In this document: one piece after another, positions 43,639 through 51,274 of the stretch
Layout: each line of letters begins with the position of its first letter
How positions within the stretch are numbered: the stretch's first letter is position 1
NCBI GenBank assembly: GCA_045862995.1
Contig: BTVX01000017.1
Coordinates: 1 to 64,000 of the forward strand
Source of the DNA: UBA2387 sp019454665
GTDB taxonomy: Bacteria; Armatimonadota; Fimbriimonadia; Fimbriimonadales; Fimbriimonadaceae
Length of the DNA: 64,000 bases
Direction of reading: 5' to 3'
Notes under the pieces: model-generated
Told to the model about the DNA's origin: nothing
Seen by the model: the letters and a program-made list of their open reading frames with translations, nothing else
Databases searched by the model: none
Made by a program: the position numbers and the translations under genes

Positions 43639-46600
43639 CTACTCCCGCTTCCTGAACACGATGTTGATGTCCGCCTCGGGGTAGCCCTCGGCCCGTTCGC
43701 CGCCTCCGTTGCCGCGCTTTTTGCGCCGTCGGCGTCTCCTGCGTCCGGTCTGGCTCGCGTCGTCCGATTCGGAATCGTCCTCCGCTTCGGCTTCGGCGGC
43801 TGCTTCGTCAATCTTGGGCCAGAAGAAGATGTCGTCCGCGATTTCGTCGCCCTCTTCGCCGACCATCCATTCGTCAAGCTTGATGATGGGGATGTCGAAG
43901 TTCAGCTGGTCCTGACTGAGCGTGTCGGCCCGCTGCTCGGGCAGTTGCTCCATGTGCAGAACGGTGGCCGGGTCGGTGACCAACATCGCTTCCAGATCGT
44001 GCCGCGGCCCGACCATGAACACGCTCGTGGTCCCTGCGATCGCGTGGAATCGAATCTGGCGCGAGTCCTCGGCCACCCACGATTCGTTGAGCACGTCGTA
44101 GGCGCTCCACTTGTCGGGGAGCGCCAGGGTCCTCGGCCCGCTGCTGGTGGCGTGGAACGTTAGGAACGGGGGTCGAACGTGGACCACATCGTCGCCGAAG
44201 CTCCAAACGTGGGCGCCGGCGGCTTGCGCCAGCGCGCGGATCAGGCCCGCCGGAACCGGCGGCTCGCCCAGGAAGACCGAGGTCCAATCCAGATGCGGCT
44301 CTCGGGCGTGACGGCTTTCGTGCACGACGAAGCTGGGCAGGCCGGTCTGCGTGTATTCACCAAGGACCGACGCATCCTCCGGTATCGCGAAGTAGCTCGG
44401 CTCCAGGTTGACGTCGTCGGTGCCGTGCTTCTCGTCGAAGCTCTCGCAGAACGGGTGGCGTCGGTTGCGGATCGTGGTGCCCGACTTGCTGTTGAACGGC
44501 TGGGGCCGCAAAGCGATGCCCGTGATTTCGCGCACGCGCTCCAGCGATTCCCGTCCTCCATCGAACAACCCGGCGCCGTACAACCAGAACAGCACCTTGC
44601 CGTCGCGTTGGAGTCGCGACTTGATCGCCGACCGATACTCGGGGCGCATGTCCCACGCGTTGAGGAAGACGTAGAGCTTGCTCTCGGGGAACACCTCGCG
44701 ATGCGCCAGGTCGCTGAGCAGATAGAACGCCGCGCTGAGGCCCGACTTGAGGACGGCATCGCGGACGTTGCGGACCAGGTGGTTGAAGCCCGTCGGGTCG
44801 CCCAAGTACGCCAGCGAGCGTTCGTCAATGAACACGGCGACATCGGGGGGGCTCATCGGCGTCTCAAGCCGACGCACCAGAGACTGGATCGCGGTTTGAG
44901 CCCGCGTCCACACGCTGGCCGGTCGAAGCCAGCCGTTGCCCCAAAGGTCCATCCAGCACACGCCCGACCCATGCGCCAAGGCCACGCCCAACCCGCGCCA
45001 GTGGACGCTCTCCAGCGCCTGCGGCGTCTTGATCACCGGGTTGAACTCGTCGGGCTCCTGAATGTTGCTGATCGAGGTCTTGAAGTCCTCTTCGCTGACG
45101 TACAGTTTGCCGTTGAGGCTGAAACTGTCCACCGGTCCGGGGAACGGGGCGGCTTCTCCCGGAGTGCGGTTCTTGTAGCTCGGCGGGCCGGCGATGAAGT
45201 CCACCTCCCTCGTGCGGAGCAGCTTGCCGAGCGAGAGGTGGCCCGAATACGGGTGCGACCACTCGAACGAATAGCCGTAGCTCACGCCGACCAGGAAATG
45301 GCCGTCGCTCGCCTTCTTGGCCGTGTACGCGAGCTCGCCGATGCGGAACACCGTGGCATCGCTCAGGAAGAAATGGTAGTCCACCCAACGCCGCTGCTTG
45401 CGCTCGGTGCGCATGAACCGCTCCTTGCGCTGGTTGGAGCGCTCGAACGGGGGGACCGAGATCGTCCGGAACTCCACCTGCCCATCGAACCACGCGGCGC
45501 GCAGCGAGACGACATCGTCGTTGTAGCGCGTCCGAGCCCAATCGCGGAACTTGTCCCGCGCGGCGGGCGAGTTGTCGTAGCCGTTGTCTTCGGGATAGAA
45601 CCACTCGCCCCGATCAAGCTGAACGCCCATGATGTGGTCCTTCTGCCCAAGCAGGCGCAGACGGCGCACCAGACCGTCGAGGCATTCGTTGGCCGCTCCC
45701 CAGAACTGGTCGTCGCACACACTGGGCTCGGCGAGCGTCCCATCGAGCCAAGTGAAACGGGCGCGTTGGTACCGAAGTTCCCAGCCGCGGGGCGCGACGA
45801 ACACGATGCGGAAAACGACCTGGGCCTCGGGGTCCGCCTCGACGGCCTTCTTGAGCAAGTAGGCGGCGAACTGAGCGGTCTCGTCCACCAGCGTCGGATC
45901 CACCTCGAGGTCGAGCAGCAGCGCATGAATGTGGACGCCGGCTTCGGCGGCCTGCTTGACCTGCTCCATGACCGTCATCAGCCGTTTCTCGTCGGTCGGG
46001 CTGCCGAAGAACCACAGCGGCGGGTAGATGCGGTGATCCTTCACCACGACGGGCATCCCGTTGTGCTGCACGACTTGCGGCGCTTCGGCGGGCGTGGCGA
46101 CCGGCTCGCGGGCGGGGACGGTCGGTTTGGGCGGCTCGGCGGGCGCCTGGGGTTCTGCCACTGGTCGTGCGCCTCTGCGGCCCCGTTCGCGGGTGGCCTT
46201 GGGCGCAGGCTCGGGTTCTTGAACCTGCGGCGCTGCTGCCGCCACCGGCGCGGCTTCGGTCCGAGGCTTGCGTTCTCGTCGCCGTCGGCGGCGCGGCGCG
46301 AGGTTCGGGTCTTCGGCTTCGGCGCTTGCCGCGGGCTCTTCGGCCGCTGGTGCGGGGGTCGGCTCAGGCTTGGCGCGTCCACGGGACTCCTGCCGCTGCG
46401 GCCTTCCTTTGGCGGACTTGACGGCTTTAGGCCGCCAGACGGGAATCCAATGCTCTTCGCCCTCGAAGTCGGTCAGATCCAATTCGCTCTCTTGGTCGGA
46501 ATCGCCTTGCGGGCCCAGCGCGACCTCCTGGAGCAGCGAGGCTTCGAGATCGGCGTCGGAGACGACCGCGGGCTCGCTTGGCGCGGGCTCGGCCTTTTGG

Positions 46601-46908
46601 CTTCGCGTGCGTCGGGCGCGCTTCGGCGCAGTTGCGGGCTGTTCGGGTTGAGGCTCCGGCTCGGGTTCGGGCGCGGTCGCTTCGGCGACCGGCTCCTGGG
46701 TCTTGGCCGTGCGCCGCGAGCGAGTCTTTGGCTTGGGCTCCTCCGTCGGGAGCGTCTCGGCGGCGGCCTCCTCGGCGGGTTGGGGCGCGGCTTTGGCGCG
46801 GGTGCGCCTGGACCTGGGCGGGGTTGATTCGGTGGCGGTCTCTTCGGGCTCTGCGGCGGTGGCGATGTCCGGAGACGTGAGGTCGGTGGCTTTCTTAGAT
46901 CGTGGCAT
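43639..46908 (-). CDS. GH42-like glycosidase-fold protein with long Arg/Ala/Pro-rich arms
   Basis: A 1089-residue protein with no signal peptide. Residues 1-290 are disordered and low-complexity, alternating Arg/Lys clusters (PRRRRRRERK) with Glu/Pro/Ala. From about 290 a GH-A clan TIM-barrel begins; QLDRGEWFYPEDNGYDNSP matches the acid/base region of GH42-like proteins, followed by FRDWARTRYNDDVVSLRAAW. Residues about 720-950 resemble the trimerisation/beta parts. The end (1030-1089) is acidic, then RRRRRRKKR. Such arms are typical of RNA-binding proteins such as RNase E rather than glycosidases. It overlaps the HAD gene by 14 bases and is followed by era. Catalytic activity uncertain. Confidence 0.8.
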   Translation of the reverse strand: MPRSKKATDLTSPDIATAAEPEETATESTPPRSRRTRAKAAPQPAEEAAAETLPTEEPKPKTRSRRTAKTQEPVAEATAPEPEPEPQPEQPATAPKRARRTRSQKAEPAPSEPAVVSDADLEASLLQEVALGPQGDSDQESELDLTDFEGEEHWIPVWRPKAVKSAKGRPQRQESRGRAKPEPTPAPAAEEPAASAEAEDPNLAPRRRRRRERKPRTEAAPVAAAAPQVQEPEPAPKATRERGRRGARPVAEPQAPAEPPKPTVPAREPVATPAEAPQVVQHNGMPVVVKDHRIYPPLWFFGSPTDEKRLMTVMEQVKQAAEAGVHIHALLLDLEVDPTLVDETAQFAAYLLKKAVEADPEAQVVFRIVFVAPRGWELRYQRARFTWLDGTLAEPSVCDDQFWGAANECLDGLVRRLRLLGQKDHIMGVQLDRGEWFYPEDNGYDNSPAARDKFRDWARTRYNDDVVSLRAAWFDGQVEFRTISVPPFERSNQRKERFMRTERKQRRWVDYHFFLSDATVFRIGELAYTAKKASDGHFLVGVSYGYSFEWSHPYSGHLSLGKLLRTREVDFIAGPPSYKNRTPGEAAPFPGPVDSFSLNGKLYVSEEDFKTSISNIQEPDEFNPVIKTPQALESVHWRGLGVALAHGSGVCWMDLWGNGWLRPASVWTRAQTAIQSLVRRLETPMSPPDVAVFIDERSLAYLGDPTGFNHLVRNVRDAVLKSGLSAAFYLLSDLAHREVFPESKLYVFLNAWDMRPEYRSAIKSRLQRDGKVLFWLYGAGLFDGGRESLERVREITGIALRPQPFNSKSGTTIRNRRHPFCESFDEKHGTDDVNLEPSYFAIPEDASVLGEYTQTGLPSFVVHESRHAREPHLDWTSVFLGEPPVPAGLIRALAQAAGAHVWSFGDDVVHVRPPFLTFHATSSGPRTLALPDKWSAYDVLNESWVAEDSRQIRFHAIAGTTSVFMVGPRHDLEAMLVTDPATVLHMEQLPEQRADTLSQDQLNFDIPIIKLDEWMVGEEGDEIADDIFFWPKIDEAAAEAEAEDDSESDDASQTGRRRRRRRKKRGNGGGERAEGYPEADINIVFRKRE

Positions 46909-47593
46909 GGCGTTCGGCGAGCAAACCGTTCGTCCAGTCTCTCAAGGCTTCCGGTGTTTCGAACCACGCATCGTGCGGCGCGCTTGCCAGTTCATGGGGC
47001 AACGCGGCCCCATAGGCCACCGCTGCGAACGCGCATCCCGCCGCCAGGGCGCAATGCGCGTCGTGCGTCGAATCGCCCACGAAGACGGCGTCTGCCGGCT
47101 TGACGCCGAGTTTCTCGCAGGCGAGCAACGCGGGATCGGGAGCGGGCTTTGGCCGTGCCACGTCGCTGGCGCAAACCGTGGCAGCGATGGCACCGCGGGC
47201 TGGAAAGCGTTCGAGAAACCACTGGAGTTCCTCGTCGTTGCGGCTGGTGACGAGCGCCACGGGGCGCCCGGATCGTTGAAACGCTCGCAACGCTTCGATC
47301 GCGGGTTCGAACCACCGTTCGAGGTGAACGTGGTGTCGGTATCGTGAAATCGTATAGGCGACTCGTTCCCGGAGTTCGTCTTCGGCGAGGTGCCGTTGGG
47401 CGAACAGGGGGTGTTGCATGACCAAGGGGGTTCCGATCGTCTTCATGAGATCGGTCGCGGCCGGGCGGAATCCATCGAAGAACTCGACGGCGTCGGCCAA
47501 GCCCTGCAGGATCATGTGCAGACTGTCGGCCAGCGTTCCATCCACGTCGAAGAGAGCGGCATGGAATCGGCTGGGATCGAGCGAGACGTGCAT
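46895..47593 (-). CDS. HAD-superfamily hydrolase (phosphoglycolate phosphatase-like)
   Basis: A 232-residue HAD phosphatase. Motif I is FDVDGTL (nucleophile Asp near residue 16), motif II VTSRN, then RPKPAPDP with the motif III lysine, and motif IV GDSTHD. The cap is the helical Gph/PpaX type. Substrate unknown: phosphoglycolate or a pyrophosphate/sugar phosphate. First gene of the phosphatase-GH42-era operon. CATACT lies about 11 bases before the ATG. Confidence 0.92.
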   Translation of the reverse strand: MHVSLDPSRFHAALFDVDGTLADSLHMILQGLADAVEFFDGFRPAATDLMKTIGTPLVMQHPLFAQRHLAEDELRERVAYTISRYRHHVHLERWFEPAIEALRAFQRSGRPVALVTSRNDEELQWFLERFPARGAIAATVCASDVARPKPAPDPALLACEKLGVKPADAVFVGDSTHDAHCALAAGCAFAAVAYGAALPHELASAPHDAWFETPEALRDWTNGLLAERHATI

Positions 47594-47678
47594 CGCTGCC
47601 GAGGAGTATGGCAGATTCGGCGGGCCTCGTGCCCGCTCAGGCTCGGGAATCGCTTGGAGGGTCCCGATAAAAGAAGAG

Positions 47679-47700
47679 AGCCCTGACCGCAGTCAGGGCT
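47679..47700 (-). terminator. Intrinsic terminator upstream of HAD gene
   Basis: A perfect 9-bp stem AGCCCTGAC/GTCAGGGCT with a four-base loop, followed on the minus strand by CTCTTCTTTTA. It lies 85 bases before the HAD start, so it ends an upstream minus-strand transcript, or acts as an attenuator in a long HAD leader. Confidence 0.6.
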
Positions 47701-47783
47701 GTTTGGGAGGAGGTTTTCAGTTCGGATCGCTTTTTGCCGGTGGAGAGAACACCGATTGCGATCTCTGTCTGAGGAGAGGTTAT

Positions 47784-47822
47784 TGGTTGGTTGGTTGGTT
47801 TGGTTGGTTGGTTTGGTTGGTT
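47784..47822. repeat. TTGG/TTTGG simple repeat
   Basis: Runs of TTGG with regular TTTGG interruptions over nearly 40 bases. The plus strand carries ten GG pairs at 2-3 base spacing, able to form a two-quartet G-quadruplex; the minus strand reads CCAACC. The same hexamer is scattered through the following 3 kb. Confidence 0.8.
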
Positions 47823-47920
47823 GGATACAAATCGCCAAACCACCGGCCGACCTCTTCCTCCTGGAACTGGAGCCTCACGCTATTCTGCTTTCTCGATATT
47901 TCGTTTTGCTGACAGGGGAT

Positions 47921-47949
47921 ACTTTACACCACTGGAATTCGCCTGTCAA
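47921..47949 (-). promoter_or_regulatory. Consensus sigma70-type promoter
   Basis: On the minus strand TTGACA (47944-47949), a 17-base spacer and TAAAGT (47921-47926). It is one of three promoters in the window with a near-perfect -35, and no protein gene follows before the terminator at 47679. Confidence 0.65.
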
Positions 47950-48022
47950 GGGGTTTCTCGACTTTTTTACGAAATTTCTTGCATTGGGTGGATCGGTACC
48001 TTGGCACAAACAAACGCATAAG

Positions 48023-48098
48023 CGACAGGACACTAGAGCCGTAGCCCTAGTCTCCTGTCGAGACCTCCCTTGCGAGCGACTTGACGCCCCCGCAAGGG
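48023..48098. other. Two long adjacent hairpins
   Basis: Hairpin one (48023-48060) pairs CGACAGGA with TCCTGTCG and ACTAG with CTAGT around a short centre. Hairpin two (48067-48098) pairs CCCTTGCG with CGCAAGGG. They lie just beyond the stop of the small minus-strand gene at 48119 and upstream of the consensus promoter. They could be its 3' end, a structured RNA or a recombination target. No clear U-tract. Confidence 0.5.
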
Positions 48099-48118
48099 CT
48101 CTAAAACTGTTTAGCCGT

Positions 48119-48397
48119 CTAGGCGAACTGAACGACTGCCTTCAGTCGCACCCCATCGGCTGCGGTCAGCGGACGCGCGGTCATGCGCGGCATCGCCACC
48201 GTCTCGGCCGTGTCGTCGAGTCGCTTCGGCTGGCCGCCGACGCGAAAGAGACAGGTCTTGCCATTGGACGGCATCGCCTTCCAGTGGCGTTGGAACACAT
48301 TGGCTTGCGGGGACCAACCCACAACACCGACCTCGCTGCGGAGACCGTCCGCCAGAGCCTGAGAGTCGCCAACCGTTTTGGAGAATGGATTCCTCAT
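48119..48397 (-). CDS. Small hypothetical protein at edge of repeat island
   Basis: A 92-residue frame beginning MRNPFSKTVGD. The ATG is supported by an AAGGAG SD ten bases upstream and a TACAAG box before that. The protein has a central strand-rich part (KTCLFRVGGQPKRL) and no signal or membrane segment. Not recognised. It ends next to two strong hairpins. Its composition is typical enough to be real. Confidence 0.5.
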   Translation of the reverse strand: MRNPFSKTVGDSQALADGLRSEVGVVGWSPQANVFQRHWKAMPSNGKTCLFRVGGQPKRLDDTAETVAMPRMTARPLTAADGVRLKAVVQFA

Positions 48398-48661
48398 GTG
48401 ATGAATGCTCCTTGAGTGCTTGTAGCGCGCCGTGTGCGGCTTGCGCCCAAGCACGGCCAACCAACGTCCCCAGCGCCCAATGGCGTTGGAGGACTCGATC
48501 CAGGGAAACCAACCCTGGACAATGTTCGAAGACGACGAGCCTTCGGGTGCCCGCGTTCAGGCGGGCGGGCGTCGCGGTGGTGAAATCGTGGATCTCTTAG
48601 CTGCTCGTTACCGCATAGGAAAATGCCGACCCCGAGATGTGGAGGCGCGTGTCCGCCACCC

Positions 48662-48764
48662 CCGGGGTCGAGTCCATTGCAGATTGAAATCTCGTCGGAA
48701 CACGTCCCGTCGAGGCTAGAGAAGGAGGATAGTGAAGCAAAAGCGTCGTTCGGCGGACGCATTG
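48662..48764 (+). repeat. ~100-base repeat, copy 1
   Basis: Starts CCGGGGTCGAGTCCATTGCA, continues to an AGAAGGAGGATAGTGAAGC segment and ends GCGGACGCATTG. It contains an imperfect inverted repeat CTCGTCGG/CCGTCGAG and a perfect SD-like AAGGAGG followed by GTG. Confidence 0.85.
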
Positions 48765-48856
48765 ACCCCTGAGAACCAGAGGCGCGAACCGCTGCGCGGC
48801 CTTCTCCAAGCAAAGGAAAGGGTGACCCAGGCGGCGACAGCGAGCTGCCCCCACCG

Positions 48857-48959
48857 CCGGGGTCGAGTCCATTGCAAGTTGAAATCTCGTCGGAACGCAT
48901 CCCGCCGAGGCTAGAGAAGGAGGATGGTGAAGCAAAAACGTCGTTCGGCGGGCGCAATG
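48857..48959 (+). repeat. ~100-base repeat, copy 2
   Basis: Same unit as copy 1 with scattered changes (GCAAGTTG for GCAGATTG, GGATGGTG for GGATAGTG). Starts 195 bases after copy 1. Confidence 0.85.
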
Positions 48960-49082
48960 ACGCCACCGAATGGCGGGCGAAGCCCGCTCGACCGTGGAGG
49001 TTGCGGATACCGCTACCCACGGGCGCCTCCTCGCAGATGGAAAATACCGACCCCGAGAAATGGAGGCGCGTGTCCGCCACCC

Positions 49083-49185
49083 CCGGGGTCGAGTCCATTG
49101 CAGATTGAAATCTCGTCGGAACACGTCCCGTCGAGGCTAGAGAAGGAGGATAGTGAAGCAAAAGCGTCGTTCGGCGGACGCATTG
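49083..49185 (+). repeat. ~100-base repeat, copy 3
   Basis: Copy of copy 1 produced by the 421-base duplication. Confidence 0.85.
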
Positions 49186-49277
49186 ACCCCTGAGAACCAG
49201 AGGCGCGAACCGCTGCGCGGCCTTCTCCAAGCAAAGGAAAGGGTGACCCAGGCGGCGACAGCGAGCTGCCCCCACCG

Positions 49278-49380
49278 CCGGGGTCGAGTCCATTGCAAGT
49301 TGAAATCTCGTCGGAACGCATCCCGCCGAGGCTAGAGAAGGAGGATGGTGAAGCAAAAACGTCGTTCGGCGGGCGCATTG
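49278..49380 (+). repeat. ~100-base repeat, copy 4
   Basis: Copy of copy 2 produced by the 421-base duplication; it diverges just after GGGCGCATTG. Confidence 0.85.
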
Positions 49381-49521
49381 GGGCCCCACCGGGGGGACCA
49401 GCCACCGAGCCTGCGCCATCGGGCGCCACCGAAACGAAGGAGAACCACCTGCGGTCAGCCATGACCACCCCCAAGCGAACGGAAAGGAACCCCAGGCGGA
49501 GACAGCGAAGCGCCGCCACCG

Positions 49522-49606
49522 CCGGGGTCGAGTCCATTGCAGATCAAAATCTCGTCGGAACACGTCCCGCCGAGGCTAGAGAAGGAGGATGGTGAAGCAA
49601 AAGCGC
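49522..49606 (+). repeat. ~100-base repeat, copy 5 (shorter)
   Basis: Shares the unit from CCGGGGTCGAG to GAAGCAAAAGCG, then diverges. GCAGATCAAAATC replaces GCAGATTGAAATC. Outside the 421-base duplication, so it shows the repeat is an independent dispersed family. Confidence 0.8.
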
Positions 49607-49628
49607 GACTTCTACGCCGGGACCAGCG

Positions 49629-49970
49629 GAAAGAAGGGGCTCCGGCACTGCCGGAGCCAACCAAACCACGGTAACCAACCAGAGTAGGAGTAGGAATGGA
49701 AGACTCTCCCAAGAGGCGGGAGAGCGATTCGAAAGACGTGAGACCCCTCGATCCAGGACCGAAAGAAGGGGCTCCGGCACTGCCGGAGCCAACCAAACCA
49801 CGGTAACCAACCAGANNNNNNNNNNNNNNNNNNNNNNNNNNNNNNNNNNNNNNNNNNNNNNNNNNNNNNNNNNNNNNNNNNNNNNNNNNNNNNNNNNNNN
49901 NNNNNNNNNNNNNNNGTAGGAGTAGGAATGGAAGACCCTCCCAAGAGGCGGGAGAGCGTTTCGAAAGACG
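49629..49970. repeat. 132-base tandem repeat with two hairpins, interrupted by gap
   Basis: Unit 1 (49629 on) and unit 2 (49761 on, resuming at 49916 after the Ns) share a palindrome GGCTCCGGCACTGCCGGAGCC, then CCAACCAAACCACGG, CCAACCAGA, GTAGGAGTAGGAATGGAAGA and a second hairpin CTCTCCC/GGGAGAG. On the minus strand the palindrome is followed by CCCTTCTTTC, resembling a weak terminator. A diverged third version (GCTCCGGAACGG..., GTAGGAGTAGGAGACAGG) lies at 50480-50585. Confidence 0.8.
49816..49915. other. Assembly gap (100 Ns)
   Basis: Exactly 100 Ns, a conventional unknown-length scaffold gap. The flanks (CCAGA before, GTAGGAG after) are contiguous in repeat unit 1, so the true sequence may be zero bases or a whole number of further 132-base units. 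Confidence 0.95.
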
Positions 49971-51121
49971 ATTTGCTCGGCTGGGACGCGAACGGGCGGG
50001 TGCAGGTGGACAACCACCTCGACCTCGCGATTCGCTTCTCTCTTCGTTCCATTGCGTCCAACCAACCGACGGAGCCAGAGGTGCGCCGCATGGGGACGTC
50101 CACAGGGGAACGCCGACCAAACAGCCGCTCGGGCTCTCTTCTGACCAACCAGTTCGCCCGCCTCGCAACTCGAAGGCACCAACCACGACACCTGCGACCT
50201 GCTCCCGGCGCGGCTCCAACCAACACGAGCCCCTGCGCCGACGGCGGACTTCTCTATTCAGCTTTTTCGAACGGGTCAACCAGACCCGCTTCCCCACCCC
50301 GAGGGGTGGAAACCGCTATCCGGCCCTGCTCCTCGCGAGGCAAAGGAGTCGGCCCTGGAGCGCAAGGCATCCAGAGCCAACCGAACCACGCACCGATCGG
50401 GACTCGAAGCCCGCGCGACCGGCCATGAAGGAGAACAGGGACAGAAAATCGTGCCGACTCCAGCCGCGCCCCCTGAAGAAGGGTGCTCCGGAACGGAACG
50501 CTCCGGAGCCAAGAACGCAACTTGATCGTCCGGCCCGGGCAAGACGCCCAGCCGACCGGACAGTAGGAGTAGGAGACAGGAATCGAAACCGGGTGCGGGC
50601 CGACGCAGGGAGACCGGTCGGCCTGAGCCGAACCTCTGATTTCCTCCAATGCTGCATCGCTGCCATCGCGTTTCACCAACCAAACCGGAGGAAGAGGGAG
50701 ACCGTCGCTTCTCGCGGGCGCTTTCGCGCCGACCATGGGCGGACAACCAACAAGCCGCGCCATGCGCGAGAAGAACAAGTGAAACTCGCCCAACCACGGC
50801 GATCTCGAATCCTCTGTTCCTCTCTACGACTGGACCTGGGACCCAACCACGAATCCAAGGCACTCAGGGGCCGGAGCCCGACGAATGAGCCACAGGGGAA
50901 TGAGAATGCCGGCGACCAACAGGTGAAAGACGTGTGTCTTCACTATCCTCTCCAATGCCACGGGTCTGACGCCCGCTCCATTGATTCTTGTCCAACCAGC
51001 AGTCCCGGATTCCACCACTCGCTTCTCTCTCGCGAGCCCATTCGGAGTTCTCTCTTCCGAACGGGAATGGCTTCCGCCGTTTCCGACTTGGACCTATTAT
51101 CGCACAGGTTTCCCGGGAATG

Positions 51122-51149
51122 CCAGACTTTTTTGACTTTTTTTGTCTGG
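51122..51149. other. T-rich hairpin near island promoter
   Basis: CCAGAC and GTCTGG flank two T runs (A runs on the minus strand). On minus-strand RNA it would be a hairpin with an A-rich loop about 35 bases from the predicted transcript start. Confidence 0.45.
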
Positions 51150-51186
51150 ATCCTCCCGAGGCCCTCGGCGACCTCGATCCAGACTC

Positions 51187-51215
51187 ATTGTAGCAGGCCC
51201 GGGCCCGTTTGCCAA
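51187..51215 (-). promoter_or_regulatory. Consensus promoter reading into the repeat island
   Basis: On the minus strand TTGGCA (51210-51215), a 17-base spacer and TACAAT (51187-51192). No protein gene lies downstream for nearly 2.8 kb, so it probably drives a non-coding transcript through the CCAACCA/GGTTGG island. It is divergent from mntR, with about 60 bases between the two. Confidence 0.6.
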
Positions 51216-51247
51216 GGCCCCACCGCGGCATCCGGGCAGAAAACTGT

Positions 51248-51263
51248 TGTAGCTTGTGCTACA
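51248..51263 (+). promoter_or_regulatory. Probable MntR operator overlapping mntR -10 box
   Basis: A perfect inverted repeat TGTAGC-TTGT-GCTACA overlaps the TACACT -10 box (51260-51265) of mntR, nine bases before the ATG at 51275. The position fits manganese-dependent autorepression. Confidence 0.6.
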
Positions 51264-51274
51264 CTTTGTGGGCC

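Larger units (their letters stand above)
47665..47914 (-). ncRNA. Candidate small RNA containing (CCAA)n tract
   Basis: On the minus strand a consensus promoter (47921-47949) and a hairpin with a U-rich tail (47679-47700) bracket about 250 bases. The inferred RNA contains a CCAACCAACCAAACC-type tract of about 40 bases. An open frame starting GTG at about 47843 reads through the terminator, so this is unlikely to be a small gene. The tract is complementary to GGUUGG motifs that would occur many times in minus-strand RNA from the adjacent repeat island. Existence is inferred from promoter and terminator only. Confidence 0.45.
48620..49377. repeat. Tandem duplication, period 421 bases
   Basis: 48620-48956 and 49041-49377 are almost identical at a constant offset of 421; from 48640 I see no differences to 48956. 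The 84 to 104 bases between the copies are unique. Each copy carries two of the ~100-base repeats, so the duplication is younger than that family. Confidence 0.9.
48398..51186. other. Repeat-rich non-coding island
   Basis: About 2.8 kb with no credible protein. Open frames exist in several frames on both strands, but only because stops are rare; they are Pro/Ser/Gly/Arg-rich and copy the repeats. The island holds five ~100-base repeats, a 421-base-period tandem duplication, a 132-base repeat, many short GC-rich hairpins and about twenty CCAACCA motifs spaced roughly 40-100 bases in the right part. A consensus promoter at its right edge points into it on the minus strand. Confidence 0.7.

Noticed and set aside
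48098..48107. GTTTTAGAGC on the minus strand, like the start of a type II CRISPR repeat
   Set aside because: Only ten bases match, there is one copy, and no spacers, repeats or cas genes are present.
49920..50800. tRNA-like pieces (TTCGA-type loops near TGGTTGG) on the minus strand
   Set aside because: T-arm stems do not pair properly, no D-arm or anticodon arm could be fitted, and spacing between pieces varies; not a tRNA array as far as I can see.
48394..50863. Long open frames on the minus strand across the repeat island
   Set aside because: They are Pro/Ser/Gly/Arg-rich, repeat the same peptide because the DNA repeats, lack SDs, and equally long frames exist in other phases; they reflect scarcity of stop codons in GC-rich DNA.
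50050..51000. Integron-like attC array suggested by repeated CCAACC motifs
   Set aside because: The motifs do not fit the RYYYAAC/GTTRRRY core pairs consistently, cassettes lack genes, and there is no integrase.
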